Below are positions 48,661 through 55,591 of a stretch of DNA of 64,000 bases, in pieces. Within the stretch, counting starts at the first letter, position 1. Every line of letters begins with the position of its first letter. A model generated the notes under the pieces. The model did no database searches. It was not told where the DNA came from and saw only the letters and a list, made by a program, of their open reading frames with translations. Source of the stretch: Actinomadura barringtoniae (GTDB taxonomy: Bacteria > Actinomycetota > Actinomycetes > Streptosporangiales > Streptosporangiaceae); contig NZ_JAGEOJ010000019.1 of NCBI RefSeq assembly GCF_017573505.1, positions 166,768 to 230,767 of the forward strand. Direction: 5' to 3'. Both the position numbers and the translations under genes were made by a program.

Positions 48661-50111
48661 CGGGCCACCTCCGCGACGCCGGCGCGGACCATGCGGGCCG
48701 CCAGCACGTGCTTGCACGGGCCACGCGAGCCGTTGTGATCGGACCACCAGGGGCAGGTGCACGAGGCGCGGTCGCCGTCGAAGCGGACCTGGCGAGGCCT
48801 GCCGTCGACCGTCACGATGGCGAGGTCGCTTGTGGTGGGGTCGCTTGTGGTGGGGGCGACTGTGGTGGAGTCGCCTGCGGTGAGGTCGCCTGTAGCGCGG
48901 TCGCCTGTAGCGGGGGCGCTTGTAGCGGGGTCTCGTGTGGTGAAGGCGACCGCGCCGTCGTCGACCAGCGCGCGGGCGGAACGCAGCCGCGGGTTCATCG
49001 CGGCGACGCGGTCGGGGTCGTAGGGCAGCTCCCGGTGGAAGTGCGCGGCCTCGGCGGTGTCGTAGCCGACACGGCCGGACGTGCCGAGCTGGGTGAGGGC
49101 GGCTCGTACGCGCGCGATGTCCAGGCCCGCGCGCTCGGCCAGCAGGTCGGGCTCGACGCGCGGCTCGAACGCCAGCAGGGCGCCGATCAGGTCGGCATCG
49201 CCGGCTGCCTCGTCGGTGATGAGCGCGTCCAGCACGGCGCCCTCGCCGGAGAACCCGCGGCGGACCTCGGGGGACAGGGTCAGCACGTAGCGCATGCCGG
49301 GCAGCTCCAGCTCCCACGCGCTCGCCACCGGGTTGTCGCCCGCTGAGACCGCCGGGCCGTATGCGCGCAGGGAACGGGCGAAGCGCAGCAGCGGGATCAT
49401 GGTCCGCAGCCGGTCGGGACCCGGCAGGCACACCGCGCCGGGGGAGGGCCGGGAGGCCAAACGCAGCGTACGCCCGGCCGGGGTCGCCCAGAGCACCTCG
49501 CGCGTCCCCCGCGGTAGACCGCGCAGGAACCGCACGGCGTCCGGCCCGGTCAGCTCGGCGCGCAGGTCGAACGCGGCGGCGATGACCTGGACCTCGGCGA
49601 AGCCGCGCAGCCAGCGGTCGGGCAGCGGCACCTTCTTCTCCACGACCGCGCCGTCCAGCGTCGTGACGGCCATCTCGTCCGCGCCGACCGCCAGGTGCAG
49701 CGGGTCGGAACCGCCGACGCGGGCGAGCGCCTCGCGCAGCGGCCCGTTGACGTCGACGTTGGTGGTGCCGAGCTCGACCACGTCGCCGTCCAGCGCGCCC
49801 TCCAGCACGTCCAGGCGCGCGTAGACGCCGCAGCAGGCCGAGAACGACTCCATCCGCAGCCGGTCGCCGTTGCAGGTCACGACGGGATCGCGCATGGCGG
49901 TCGGTTGCGGTTGGTGGTAGCGGGTCTGCGCGACGTCGGCGAGGCCGGTCAGCGCGGCTGCGGCCGGGGCCGCCTGGGTCAGCAGGCCGCTGAAGAAGTG
50001 CGGGTGCGTGGCCGCGCCGGTGGTCGTGGTCCCGCCCGATGTCGAGAGGCCGAGGGCGTCCTCGGTGAGCGTGGAGGGGCGCGCGTAGGCGTATGCCTGT
50101 GCCGTTGCCAT
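48657..50111 (-). CDS. SWIM zinc-finger protein
   Basis: The ATG at 50111 (MATAQAYAYARPSTLTEDAL) gives 484 residues; the frame is open to 50213. The C-terminal SWIM motif CTCPWWSDHNGSRGPCKH has the CxCx(n)CxH zinc ligands. The body contains a winged-helix-like stretch (LLAERAGLDIARVRAALTQL) and several unassigned alpha/beta segments. A Thr/Ser/Asp/Pro-rich repeat (about residues 389-429) separates the body from the SWIM domain. SWIM domains bind DNA or protein. With the two coupled DUF6493 genes this is a conserved actinobacterial arrangement of unknown function, here without the MoxR ATPase or VWA genes that often accompany SWIM genes. Confidence 0.9.
   Translation of the reverse strand: MATAQAYAYARPSTLTEDALGLSTSGGTTTTGAATHPHFFSGLLTQAAPAAAALTGLADVAQTRYHQPQPTAMRDPVVTCNGDRLRMESFSACCGVYARLDVLEGALDGDVVELGTTNVDVNGPLREALARVGGSDPLHLAVGADEMAVTTLDGAVVEKKVPLPDRWLRGFAEVQVIAAAFDLRAELTGPDAVRFLRGLPRGTREVLWATPAGRTLRLASRPSPGAVCLPGPDRLRTMIPLLRFARSLRAYGPAVSAGDNPVASAWELELPGMRYVLTLSPEVRRGFSGEGAVLDALITDEAAGDADLIGALLAFEPRVEPDLLAERAGLDIARVRAALTQLGTSGRVGYDTAEAAHFHRELPYDPDRVAAMNPRLRSARALVDDGAVAFTTRDPATSAPATGDRATGDLTAGDSTTVAPTTSDPTTSDLAIVTVDGRPRQVRFDGDRASCTCPWWSDHNGSRGPCKHVLAARMVRAGVAEVAR
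48825..48944 (-). repeat. In-frame 15-bp tandem repeat (eight units) in the SWIM protein
   Basis: Eight units resembling GTCGCTTGTGGTGGG on the plus strand encode pentapeptides such as TSDPT, TGDRA and TGDLT in the linker before the SWIM zinc motif. The unit length keeps the frame. Confidence 0.9.
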
Positions 50112-50199
50112 GGCCGGGAACGTAACGGGCGCCGCCGACATTTCGCGGCCGTTTCGGATCTTTCCCCGGGCGGCTTGAGAAGGCCCTGGTCGGGTTGGC

Positions 50200-50221
50200 A
50201 ATATTGATTCCAATCAACATT
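50200..50221. promoter_or_regulatory. Palindrome at the citrate synthase promoter
   Basis: The core TTGATTCCAATCAA (50204-50217) has perfect 6-bp arms. The symmetry extends to 10-bp arms with one mismatch across 50200-50221. It ends 15 bp before the ATG of a citrate synthase that carries its own HTH domain, so autoregulation is likely. Confidence 0.8.
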
Positions 50222-50236
50222 GAAGGGGTCGTGCTG

Positions 50237-51598
50237 ATGAGGGAGTGGATCGACGCCGCCACGGCCGCCGAGCGCCTCGGCGTGAAGCCGGCCACGCTCT
50301 ACGCCTACGTCAGCCGCGGCGTCCTGACCCGGCGGCACGGCCCCGACGGGCGGCGCAGCCTGTTCGCCTCGGACGAGATCGAGGCGCTGGCCGAACGCGG
50401 CAGGCCGCGCCGCGCGCCCTCCCCGAGCGAGCTCGCCATCGAGTCGGCCGTCACCGCCATGGGCAAGGACCGGCACTACTACTGGGGGCAGGACGCCACC
50501 GAGCTGGCGGCCGAGCACATCTTCGAGGAGATCGCGACCTTCCTCTGGACGTCGGAGTTCGCGGCGGGCCCGCCCTGGCGTTCACCCGTGGGCGGGGTGG
50601 CGGCCGCGATCGCCGCGCAGTCCGGCCTGCCCGCCGAGCTGCTGCCGCTGGACCGGCTCCAGGTGATCACCACGACCCTCGCCGTCACCGACCCGCGCCG
50701 CATCCACCTCGACCGGGACGGCGTGCTCGACACCGCGCGCGGGCTGATCGCCGGGATGGTCGACGCCCTGCCGTTCGCGGGGGAATCCGTGGGTGAGCCC
50801 GCCGGGAAGTCCGCGGGTGAGGCCGCGGGGAAGCCCGTGGGGGAGGTTGCGGGTGAGGCCGCGTGGAAGTCCGTGGGTGAGCCCGCAGGGAAGTCCGCGG
50901 GGAAGCCGGCGGGGGAGTCCACGGGGCCGTCAGTGGGGCCGTCAGTGGGGGCGGGGGCCGGGGCCTCGATCGCCGGGCGGCTGTGGGGGAAGCTGTCGCC
51001 GGATGCCGCCGACCCGGGGCTCGTGCGGGCCCTTCAGGCCGCGATGGTGCTGCTGGCCGATCATGAACTGGCCGCCTCCACCCTCGCCGCGCGGGTCGCC
51101 GCGTCCGTGCGCGCCGACCCGTACGCCGTGGTCACCGCCGGGCTGGGCGTGGTGAGCGGCCCGCTGCACGGCGGCGCCTCCTACGGTGCTGAACGGCTGT
51201 TCGCCGAGATCGGCGGCGACCCCGGCCGCGCGGCCCGGGTGGTCGGCGACCGGCTGCGTGCGGGGGAGCGCATCCCCGGCTTCGGGCACTCGGTCTACAA
51301 GGCCGGCGACTACCGGTTCGACGCGCTGCTGTCGTTCGTGGGCGCGGCGGCGCCAGATCATCCGGGCCTCGCCGTGGTCGACGCCGTACGGGCGGAGGCG
51401 ACCCGCCGCAGGCTGCCCGAGCCCAACGTCGACCTGGCCCTGGCCTGCCTGACCACGGCCTCCGGAATGCCGCCGGGGTCGGGCGAGGCGATCTTCGCCG
51501 TGTCCCGGACGGCGGGCTGGATCGCCCATGCCCTGGAGGAGTATGAGGGCAAAAGGACCCTCCGTCCCCGGGCCGTCTACACCGGCCCGGCGATTTGA
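50237..51598 (+). CDS. Citrate synthase-like enzyme with N-terminal HTH
   Basis: The ATG follows GAAGGGG and gives 453 residues. Residues 1-52 are a MerR/excisionase-type HTH (WIDAATAAERLGVKPATLYA, then VSRGVLTRRHGPDGRRSLF). The citrate synthase body follows. Its active-site regions include LVRALQAAMVLLADHELAAS with the HEL-type loop as DHEL, SGPLHGGASYGAERLF, and RIPGFGHSVYKAGDYR with the catalytic His region. Residues about 182-241 are a Gly/Glu/Pro/Ala/Lys/Ser repeat inserted between the two halves of the large domain. It condenses oxaloacetate, or a similar 2-oxoacid, with an acyl-CoA. Paired HTH-citrate synthases are known in Streptomyces; the partner is not adjacent here. Confidence 0.93.
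   Translation: MREWIDAATAAERLGVKPATLYAYVSRGVLTRRHGPDGRRSLFASDEIEALAERGRPRRAPSPSELAIESAVTAMGKDRHYYWGQDATELAAEHIFEEIATFLWTSEFAAGPPWRSPVGGVAAAIAAQSGLPAELLPLDRLQVITTTLAVTDPRRIHLDRDGVLDTARGLIAGMVDALPFAGESVGEPAGKSAGEAAGKPVGEVAGEAAWKSVGEPAGKSAGKPAGESTGPSVGPSVGAGAGASIAGRLWGKLSPDAADPGLVRALQAAMVLLADHELAASTLAARVAASVRADPYAVVTAGLGVVSGPLHGGASYGAERLFAEIGGDPGRAARVVGDRLRAGERIPGFGHSVYKAGDYRFDALLSFVGAAAPDHPGLAVVDAVRAEATRRRLPEPNVDLALACLTTASGMPPGSGEAIFAVSRTAGWIAHALEEYEGKRTLRPRAVYTGPAI
50780..50959 (+). repeat. In-frame 12-bp tandem repeat (about 15 units) in citrate synthase
   Basis: About fifteen 12-bp units encode tetrapeptides such as GESV, GEPA, GKSA and GEAA, with degenerate units GPSV and GAGA at the 3' end. 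The units are imperfect at DNA level but keep the frame throughout. Confidence 0.92.
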
Positions 51599-51600
51599 GG

Positions 51601-51629
51601 CGGGGGTGGGCGTGGCCTCGGCACCCCCG
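51601..51629. terminator. Hairpin after citrate synthase
   Basis: Perfect 8-bp arms CGGGGGTG and CACCCCCG with a 13-base loop, directly after the stop. No T-tract. Confidence 0.6.
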
Positions 51630-51646
51630 GCGGTAGTCTCATTGAC

Positions 51647-52018
51647 GTGCGAAGGTTCTTCACCCCCGGTTGGCTCGGGCTCCACGCCCTGGCGGTCGCC
51701 CTGTGCGCCGCGTTCCTCGGCTTCGGGTGGTGGCAGTTCGACCGCGCCCAGCAGGGCAACGACCGCAGCTGGGCTTACACCTTCGAATGGCCGATCTTCG
51801 CCATCTTCGTGATCGTGATGTGGATCAAGATGATGCGCGACGAGGTGAACGGCGTGGACGAGAACGACCCGCGGCGCGCGCCCAGCGTCATCGAGGAGCC
51901 CGCCGAGGCCGCGGTCAAGCGCGAGATCATCAAGCAGCAGGAGACCGAGGACCCGGCCCTGGCGGCCTACAACCGCTACCTGGCCCGGCTGAACGCCGAG
52001 AGCCACCGGCGCGACTGA
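51647..52018 (+). CDS. Small two-helix membrane protein
   Basis: A GTG start encodes 123 residues. Two hydrophobic segments (about 9-28 and 44-61) flank the Trp-rich loop GWWQFDRAQQGNDRSWAYTF, and the remainder is a charged cytoplasmic tail with a helical KREIIKQQETEDPALAAYNR. The layout is that of an actinobacterial conserved membrane protein normally found next to a DUF3817 gene, as here. The function is unknown. Confidence 0.85.
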   Translation: MRRFFTPGWLGLHALAVALCAAFLGFGWWQFDRAQQGNDRSWAYTFEWPIFAIFVIVMWIKMMRDEVNGVDENDPRRAPSVIEEPAEAAVKREIIKQQETEDPALAAYNRYLARLNAESHRRD

Positions 52019-52073
52019 CCGCCTCTCTCCCCTTCTCCTCCAGTCTCCTCTCCTCCCTAGGAAGGTGTGATCA

Positions 52074-52409
52074 GTGGAAGCGGCCATCACCAGGTACCGC
52101 GTCCTGGCCCTCATCGTGGGCACCCTGCTGGTGCTGCTCACGCTGGGCATGGTCCTGAAGTACGGGCCGACGAAGATGGACGCGGTCGTGTCGATCGTCG
52201 CGCCCCTGCACGGCCTGCTCTACATGGTCTACCTGGTCGCCTCGTACGACGTCTGGCGCCGGGTCGGCTGGCCGCTCACCCGCATGGTCGAGATCGTCCT
52301 CGGCGGCATCGTCCCGTTCATGACCTTCTTCGTCGAGCGCCGCGTGGTCCGCGACGCCCGCGCGGTGGCCGCCGCCCAGCCGGTGGCCGAGCCCGCCGCG
52401 AAGGCCTGA
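52074..52409 (+). CDS. DUF3817 membrane protein
   Basis: A GTG start after GGAAGGTG encodes 111 residues. Three hydrophobic helices are visible (about 7-27, 39-60, 70-90). The segment VSIVAPLHGLLYMVYLVASY is the central DUF3817 motif. An Ala/Val-rich tail ends the protein. It is co-transcribed with the preceding membrane gene. DUF3817 proteins are widespread in actinobacteria and have no assigned function. Confidence 0.88.
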   Translation: MEAAITRYRVLALIVGTLLVLLTLGMVLKYGPTKMDAVVSIVAPLHGLLYMVYLVASYDVWRRVGWPLTRMVEIVLGGIVPFMTFFVERRVVRDARAVAAAQPVAEPAAKA

Positions 52410-52412
52410 CCC

Positions 52413-52545
52413 GAGTTCCGGCTCCCGTCGTTCCGGCCTCCGTCGTTCCCGTCGGTTCGGTCTCGATCGGTCCGGCCCCGATCAGTCCGGCCTCGATCGA
52501 TCCGGCCTTGATCGATCCGGCTTCCATCGGTCCGGCTTCCTTTTA
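52413..52545. repeat. Degenerate tandem repeat after the DUF3817 gene
   Basis: About eight imperfect units of roughly 15 bp resembling TCGATCGGTCCGGCC fill the region between the DUF3817 stop and the MarR-GNAT promoter. Confidence 0.75.
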
Positions 52546-52596
52546 GTCCCACCCGTCCTGGCGAAACGCTGGACCGGTGGCGCCCGGTCGCCTAAT

Positions 52597-52613
52597 GTTT
52601 GACTCTGTCAAAC
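52597..52613. promoter_or_regulatory. MarR-type operator GTTTGACTCTGTCAAAC
   Basis: A 17-bp palindrome with 7-bp perfect arms around TCT, 22 bp before the MarR-GNAT start. The position suits autorepression by the MarR domain. Confidence 0.85.
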
Positions 52614-52635
52614 GATTGCTGTGGAGGTGGACGGG

Positions 52636-53595
52636 ATGGACGTGGACGAGGTGGACGGGGACGGGGCGGACGGGGACGTCGCCGCGGACGAGATCGCCAC
52701 GGTCCGGTCGTTCAACCGGTTCTACACCGGGATCATCGGGGTCCTAGGCGAGGGACTGGTGCGGACGCCGTACTCGCTCACCGAGGCCCGGGTGATCTTC
52801 GAGCTGGCGCAGCGGGACGACACCGAGGTGCTCGCGCTGCGGCGCACCCTGGACCTGGACGCGGGCTACCTGAGTCGGATGCTCGCCCGCTTCGAGTCCG
52901 ACGGGTTGATCGTGCGCGAGCGCGCCGCGGGCGACGCGCGCCGCCAGATCACCCGCCTCACCGCGCAGGGCCGCGAGGTCTTCACGATGCTCGACGACCG
53001 CACCGTCGCCGAGATCCGCGCGCTGCTGGAGAGCCTGCCGAGCGGCGACCGGCAGCGGCTGGTGACGGCCATGAAGACCGTCCGGGGCGTGCTCGGCGAG
53101 GGAACGACGTCGGACGCGTTCGCGTTGCGGCCGCTGCGCCCGGGCGACCTCGGCTGGGTGGTGCAGCGCAACGGTGAGCTGTACGACGAGGAGGTCGGCT
53201 GGGACCGCACCTACGAGGCGCTCGTCGCCCAGATCGTCGCCGGCTTCGGCGCCGGGCACGACCCCGAGAGCGAGTGCGGCTGGATCGCCGAGGCCGACGG
53301 CGCCCGGGTGGGCAGCGTCTTTTGCATGCGCCACGACGACAAGGTCGCCCAGCTGCGACTGCTGCTCGTCGAACCGAGCACGCGCGGCATGGGCGTCGGG
53401 CTCGCGCTGGTCGAGGAGTGCGTCCGCTTCGCCACCGAGGCCGGCTACGCCGAGATCATGCTCTGGACGACCGCGCTCCAGAAGCCCGCACACAGCATCT
53501 ACCGGCGGGTGGGGTTCGAGCTGGAGGTGGAGGAGCCGCCCGTCGAACGCTTCGGGGACACCATCCACGGCCAGTACTGGCGCAAGAAGCTCTAA
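52636..53595 (+). CDS. MarR-GNAT fusion protein
   Basis: The ATG at 52636 follows GGAGGTGG by eight bases and gives 319 residues. Residues about 20-155 are a MarR winged helix (LTEARVIFELAQRDDTEVLA, then LDAGYLSRMLARFESDGLIV and the wing RERAAGDARRQI). Residues about 160-319 are a GNAT acetyltransferase; LRLLLVEPSTRGMGVGLALV contains the acetyl-CoA-binding R/Q-x-x-G-x-G/A loop as RGMGVG. This two-domain class is known in bacteria. The acetyl acceptor is unknown. A short Asp/Gly-rich N-terminus precedes the HTH. Confidence 0.94.
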   Translation: MDVDEVDGDGADGDVAADEIATVRSFNRFYTGIIGVLGEGLVRTPYSLTEARVIFELAQRDDTEVLALRRTLDLDAGYLSRMLARFESDGLIVRERAAGDARRQITRLTAQGREVFTMLDDRTVAEIRALLESLPSGDRQRLVTAMKTVRGVLGEGTTSDAFALRPLRPGDLGWVVQRNGELYDEEVGWDRTYEALVAQIVAGFGAGHDPESECGWIAEADGARVGSVFCMRHDDKVAQLRLLLVEPSTRGMGVGLALVEECVRFATEAGYAEIMLWTTALQKPAHSIYRRVGFELEVEEPPVERFGDTIHGQYWRKKL

Positions 53596-53708
53596 GCCTT
53601 ACCGGTCACGAAGCGCTGAGCCTTACCGGTCACGAAGCGGTGAGCCTTACCGGTCACGAAGCGGTGAGCCTTACCGGTCACGAAGCGGTGAGCCTTACCG
53701 GTCACGAA
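53596..53708. repeat. 24-bp tandem repeat after the MarR-GNAT gene
   Basis: Four full units and one partial. Each starts GCCTTACCGGTCACGAAGCG and ends with TGA, with almost no variation between copies. The array begins directly after the TAA stop. Confidence 0.93.
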
Positions 53709-53714
53709 CGCGAA

Positions 53715-53749
53715 CCGGCCCGTAGAGGCGGGGCGCCTCCACGGGCCGG
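53715..53749. terminator. Hairpin terminator between convergent genes
   Basis: Outer arms CCGGCCCGT and ACGGGCCGG and inner arms GAGGCG and CGCCTC, separated by one mismatch, form a 16-position stem with a GGG loop. It lies just after the 24-bp repeat and before the convergent chaplin-like gene. Confidence 0.85.
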
Positions 53750-53827
53750 GCTGTCGCAGCGGTGCGATGACGCACTCCGGGCGGCCGGGACGGGGTCGGT
53801 ACAGGATCCGGTCCGCCCGATCAGCGG

Positions 53828-55243
53828 TTAGATCCCCGTCTCACCCCCCTCCGGCATGGGCTCGGCCCGGCCGGTGCCCTGGGGAGTGTCCTTGAGGCGG
53901 CGACGGCCGACGAGGGTCAGGCCGGCGCCCGCCGTGAGGGCGGCCGCGGCGGCGGTGCTCAGTAGCCAGATGGGTGCCCCGGTGTGGGGGAGCCGGCCGT
54001 GCGCGCTCGTGGAGTGCGCGGCCGCCATGCTGCCCGAGCCCTGAGCCCCGGACGCCGATCCGCTGTTGGAGCCGGTGCCGTTGTTGCCGTTGGCGCCACT
54101 GTTCGACCCGTTGGATCCGTTGCCGTTCGACGAGTTTCCGTTCGAACCGTTGGAGCCGTTGGACCCGTTGCCGTTCGTGCCGCTGGATCCGTTCGAGCCG
54201 TTGTGGCCGTGGTGACCGTGATGGCCGTGGTGACCGTTGTGGCCATTGTGGCCGTTGCTCGACCCGTTGGAGTTCGAGCCGGTGGAGGTGTTCACCGTGC
54301 AGGGCGGGACGTTGGCCGAGACCGCGACGCTGCACACTGAGATCGGCGCGTTGATCGGGGCCAGGACCTGGGTGCCGCTGAGCGTCCCGTTCTTGCCGCT
54401 GGTGCTGGCCTTGGACGGGCCGCCGGACGAGGCGTGGACGTTCGCCTTGCATGCCGAGTGCGCGTCGCCGAGCACGCCCGCCGCGATGCCGCAGGCGGTG
54501 ATCGGGGCGGTGATGGGCGCCACCACCTGGGTGCCGCTCAGCGTGCCGCCGCTGCCGTCGGTGTGCGCGCCGCCCGACGGACCGCCGCCGGACGCCTTGA
54601 CCGACGCCTTGCAGCCCGCGTCGGCGTCACCGAGGACACCGACGGCCACGCCGCAGACGGTGATCGGCGCGGTGATCGGCGCGACGACCTGGGTGCCGCT
54701 GCCGACGCCGTTCTTACCGGACGTGGTGGCCTTGCCGCCGCCGCTGCCGTTGCTCGCCTTGACGTCGGCCTTGCAGCCGCCCTTGGCGTCGCCGAGGATG
54801 CCCACCGCGATGCCGCAGGCGGTGATGGGGGCGGTGATCGGCGCGACCACCTGGGTGCCGGACAGGATGCCGCCCTCACCCGAGGTCGTCGGCCCGCCTC
54901 CGCCGTGGCGCTCGGACGGCCCGCCCTTGCGGTCGCCGACCGGTCCGCGGTGGTGGTGCTTGACCTTCTTGCGCATGGCCTTGTTCTTGCCGACGCGTGC
55001 CTGCTTGCGGGCGCCGGTGGAACGACCCGAGTCGTGCGCCGAGGCCGAGGCGTTGCCAGCGACGCCGACCGCGACGCCCTTCACGTTGATCGGGAGATTG
55101 ATCGGGGCGATGACCTGCGTGCCGGACAGGATGCCGCCCTCGCCCGAGGTGTCGGCCGAGGCCATCGGGGCGGTGGTCAGCAGTCCCGCGGCCACGGCCG
55201 CTGCCATGGCGGTGGTGCGCGTGGAGATGATGCGTGCGTTCAC
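53828..55243 (-). CDS. Chaplin-like cell-surface protein with five chaplin domains and LPHTG anchor
   Basis: From the GTG at 55243 the protein has 471 residues; an ATG at 55399 after GGGGAG would add 52 residues. The signal peptide spans about 1-31 (ending PMASADT). Five chaplin-type units of the form SGTQVVAPITAPITxCGxAVGxLGD..xxC lie at about 40-70, 128-161, 182-215, 236-269 and 289-318. The first has no cysteine; the other four have the paired Cys. A Ser/Asn/Gly/His low-complexity stalk (about 320-410), LPHTG (418-422), a membrane helix and an RRR tail mark a sortase-anchored wall protein. Chaplins assemble into amphipathic fibrils that coat aerial hyphae. Confidence 0.88.
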   Translation of the reverse strand: MNARIISTRTTAMAAAVAAGLLTTAPMASADTSGEGGILSGTQVIAPINLPINVKGVAVGVAGNASASAHDSGRSTGARKQARVGKNKAMRKKVKHHHRGPVGDRKGGPSERHGGGGPTTSGEGGILSGTQVVAPITAPITACGIAVGILGDAKGGCKADVKASNGSGGGKATTSGKNGVGSGTQVVAPITAPITVCGVAVGVLGDADAGCKASVKASGGGPSGGAHTDGSGGTLSGTQVVAPITAPITACGIAAGVLGDAHSACKANVHASSGGPSKASTSGKNGTLSGTQVLAPINAPISVCSVAVSANVPPCTVNTSTGSNSNGSSNGHNGHNGHHGHHGHHGHNGSNGSSGTNGNGSNGSNGSNGNSSNGNGSNGSNSGANGNNGTGSNSGSASGAQGSGSMAAAHSTSAHGRLPHTGAPIWLLSTAAAAALTAGAGLTLVGRRRLKDTPQGTGRAEPMPEGGETGI

Positions 55244-55591
55244 AGGGGTTTCCCGCTCTCTTCTGTCAGGGGTCGGGCTGTCAGGGGCTGGACTGTCAGG
55301 GGTCAGGGACAGTGACTTGCGGGTCGTTGAACCGCCTCCGTCCGGCGGCGACCGGGGGCGCCGGTTCGGGCTGGTTCGGGCATGGCGAAGCGAAGGCATG
55401 GTGTCTCCCCGGGCGATCGGTGGATCGGTGATCCGCGTTCGGTGTTCGGCGCGGCCCGCTCGTCTCGGCGGCGGCCGTGTGGTGATGGCGGTCCAGTCTG
55501 CGCGCGCGTGCCGGGCTGGGCTGCGGCCTCGGGCCTCAGAGGAGGGCCCGGGCTTCACTGGTCCGGGCCTCGGGGGCGGCCCGGCCCCGGT
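55244..55591. other. Leader region of the chaplin-like gene
   Basis: This 348-bp gap holds no other gene. It contains a short repeat around CTGTCAGGGGTCGGG (three imperfect copies, 55261-55306), an alternative start at 55399 for the chaplin-like protein, and presumably its promoter. Confidence 0.55.

Noticed and set aside
48661..50295. Open extension making one giant 1432-residue protein with DUF6493 copy 1
   Set aside because: The extension overlaps the SWIM gene in another frame and is Arg/Pro-rich. The GTG at 48660 with GGAGGTGG gives the family length.
53596..53708. Possible CRISPR array from regular 24-bp repeats
   Set aside because: There are no spacers between units.
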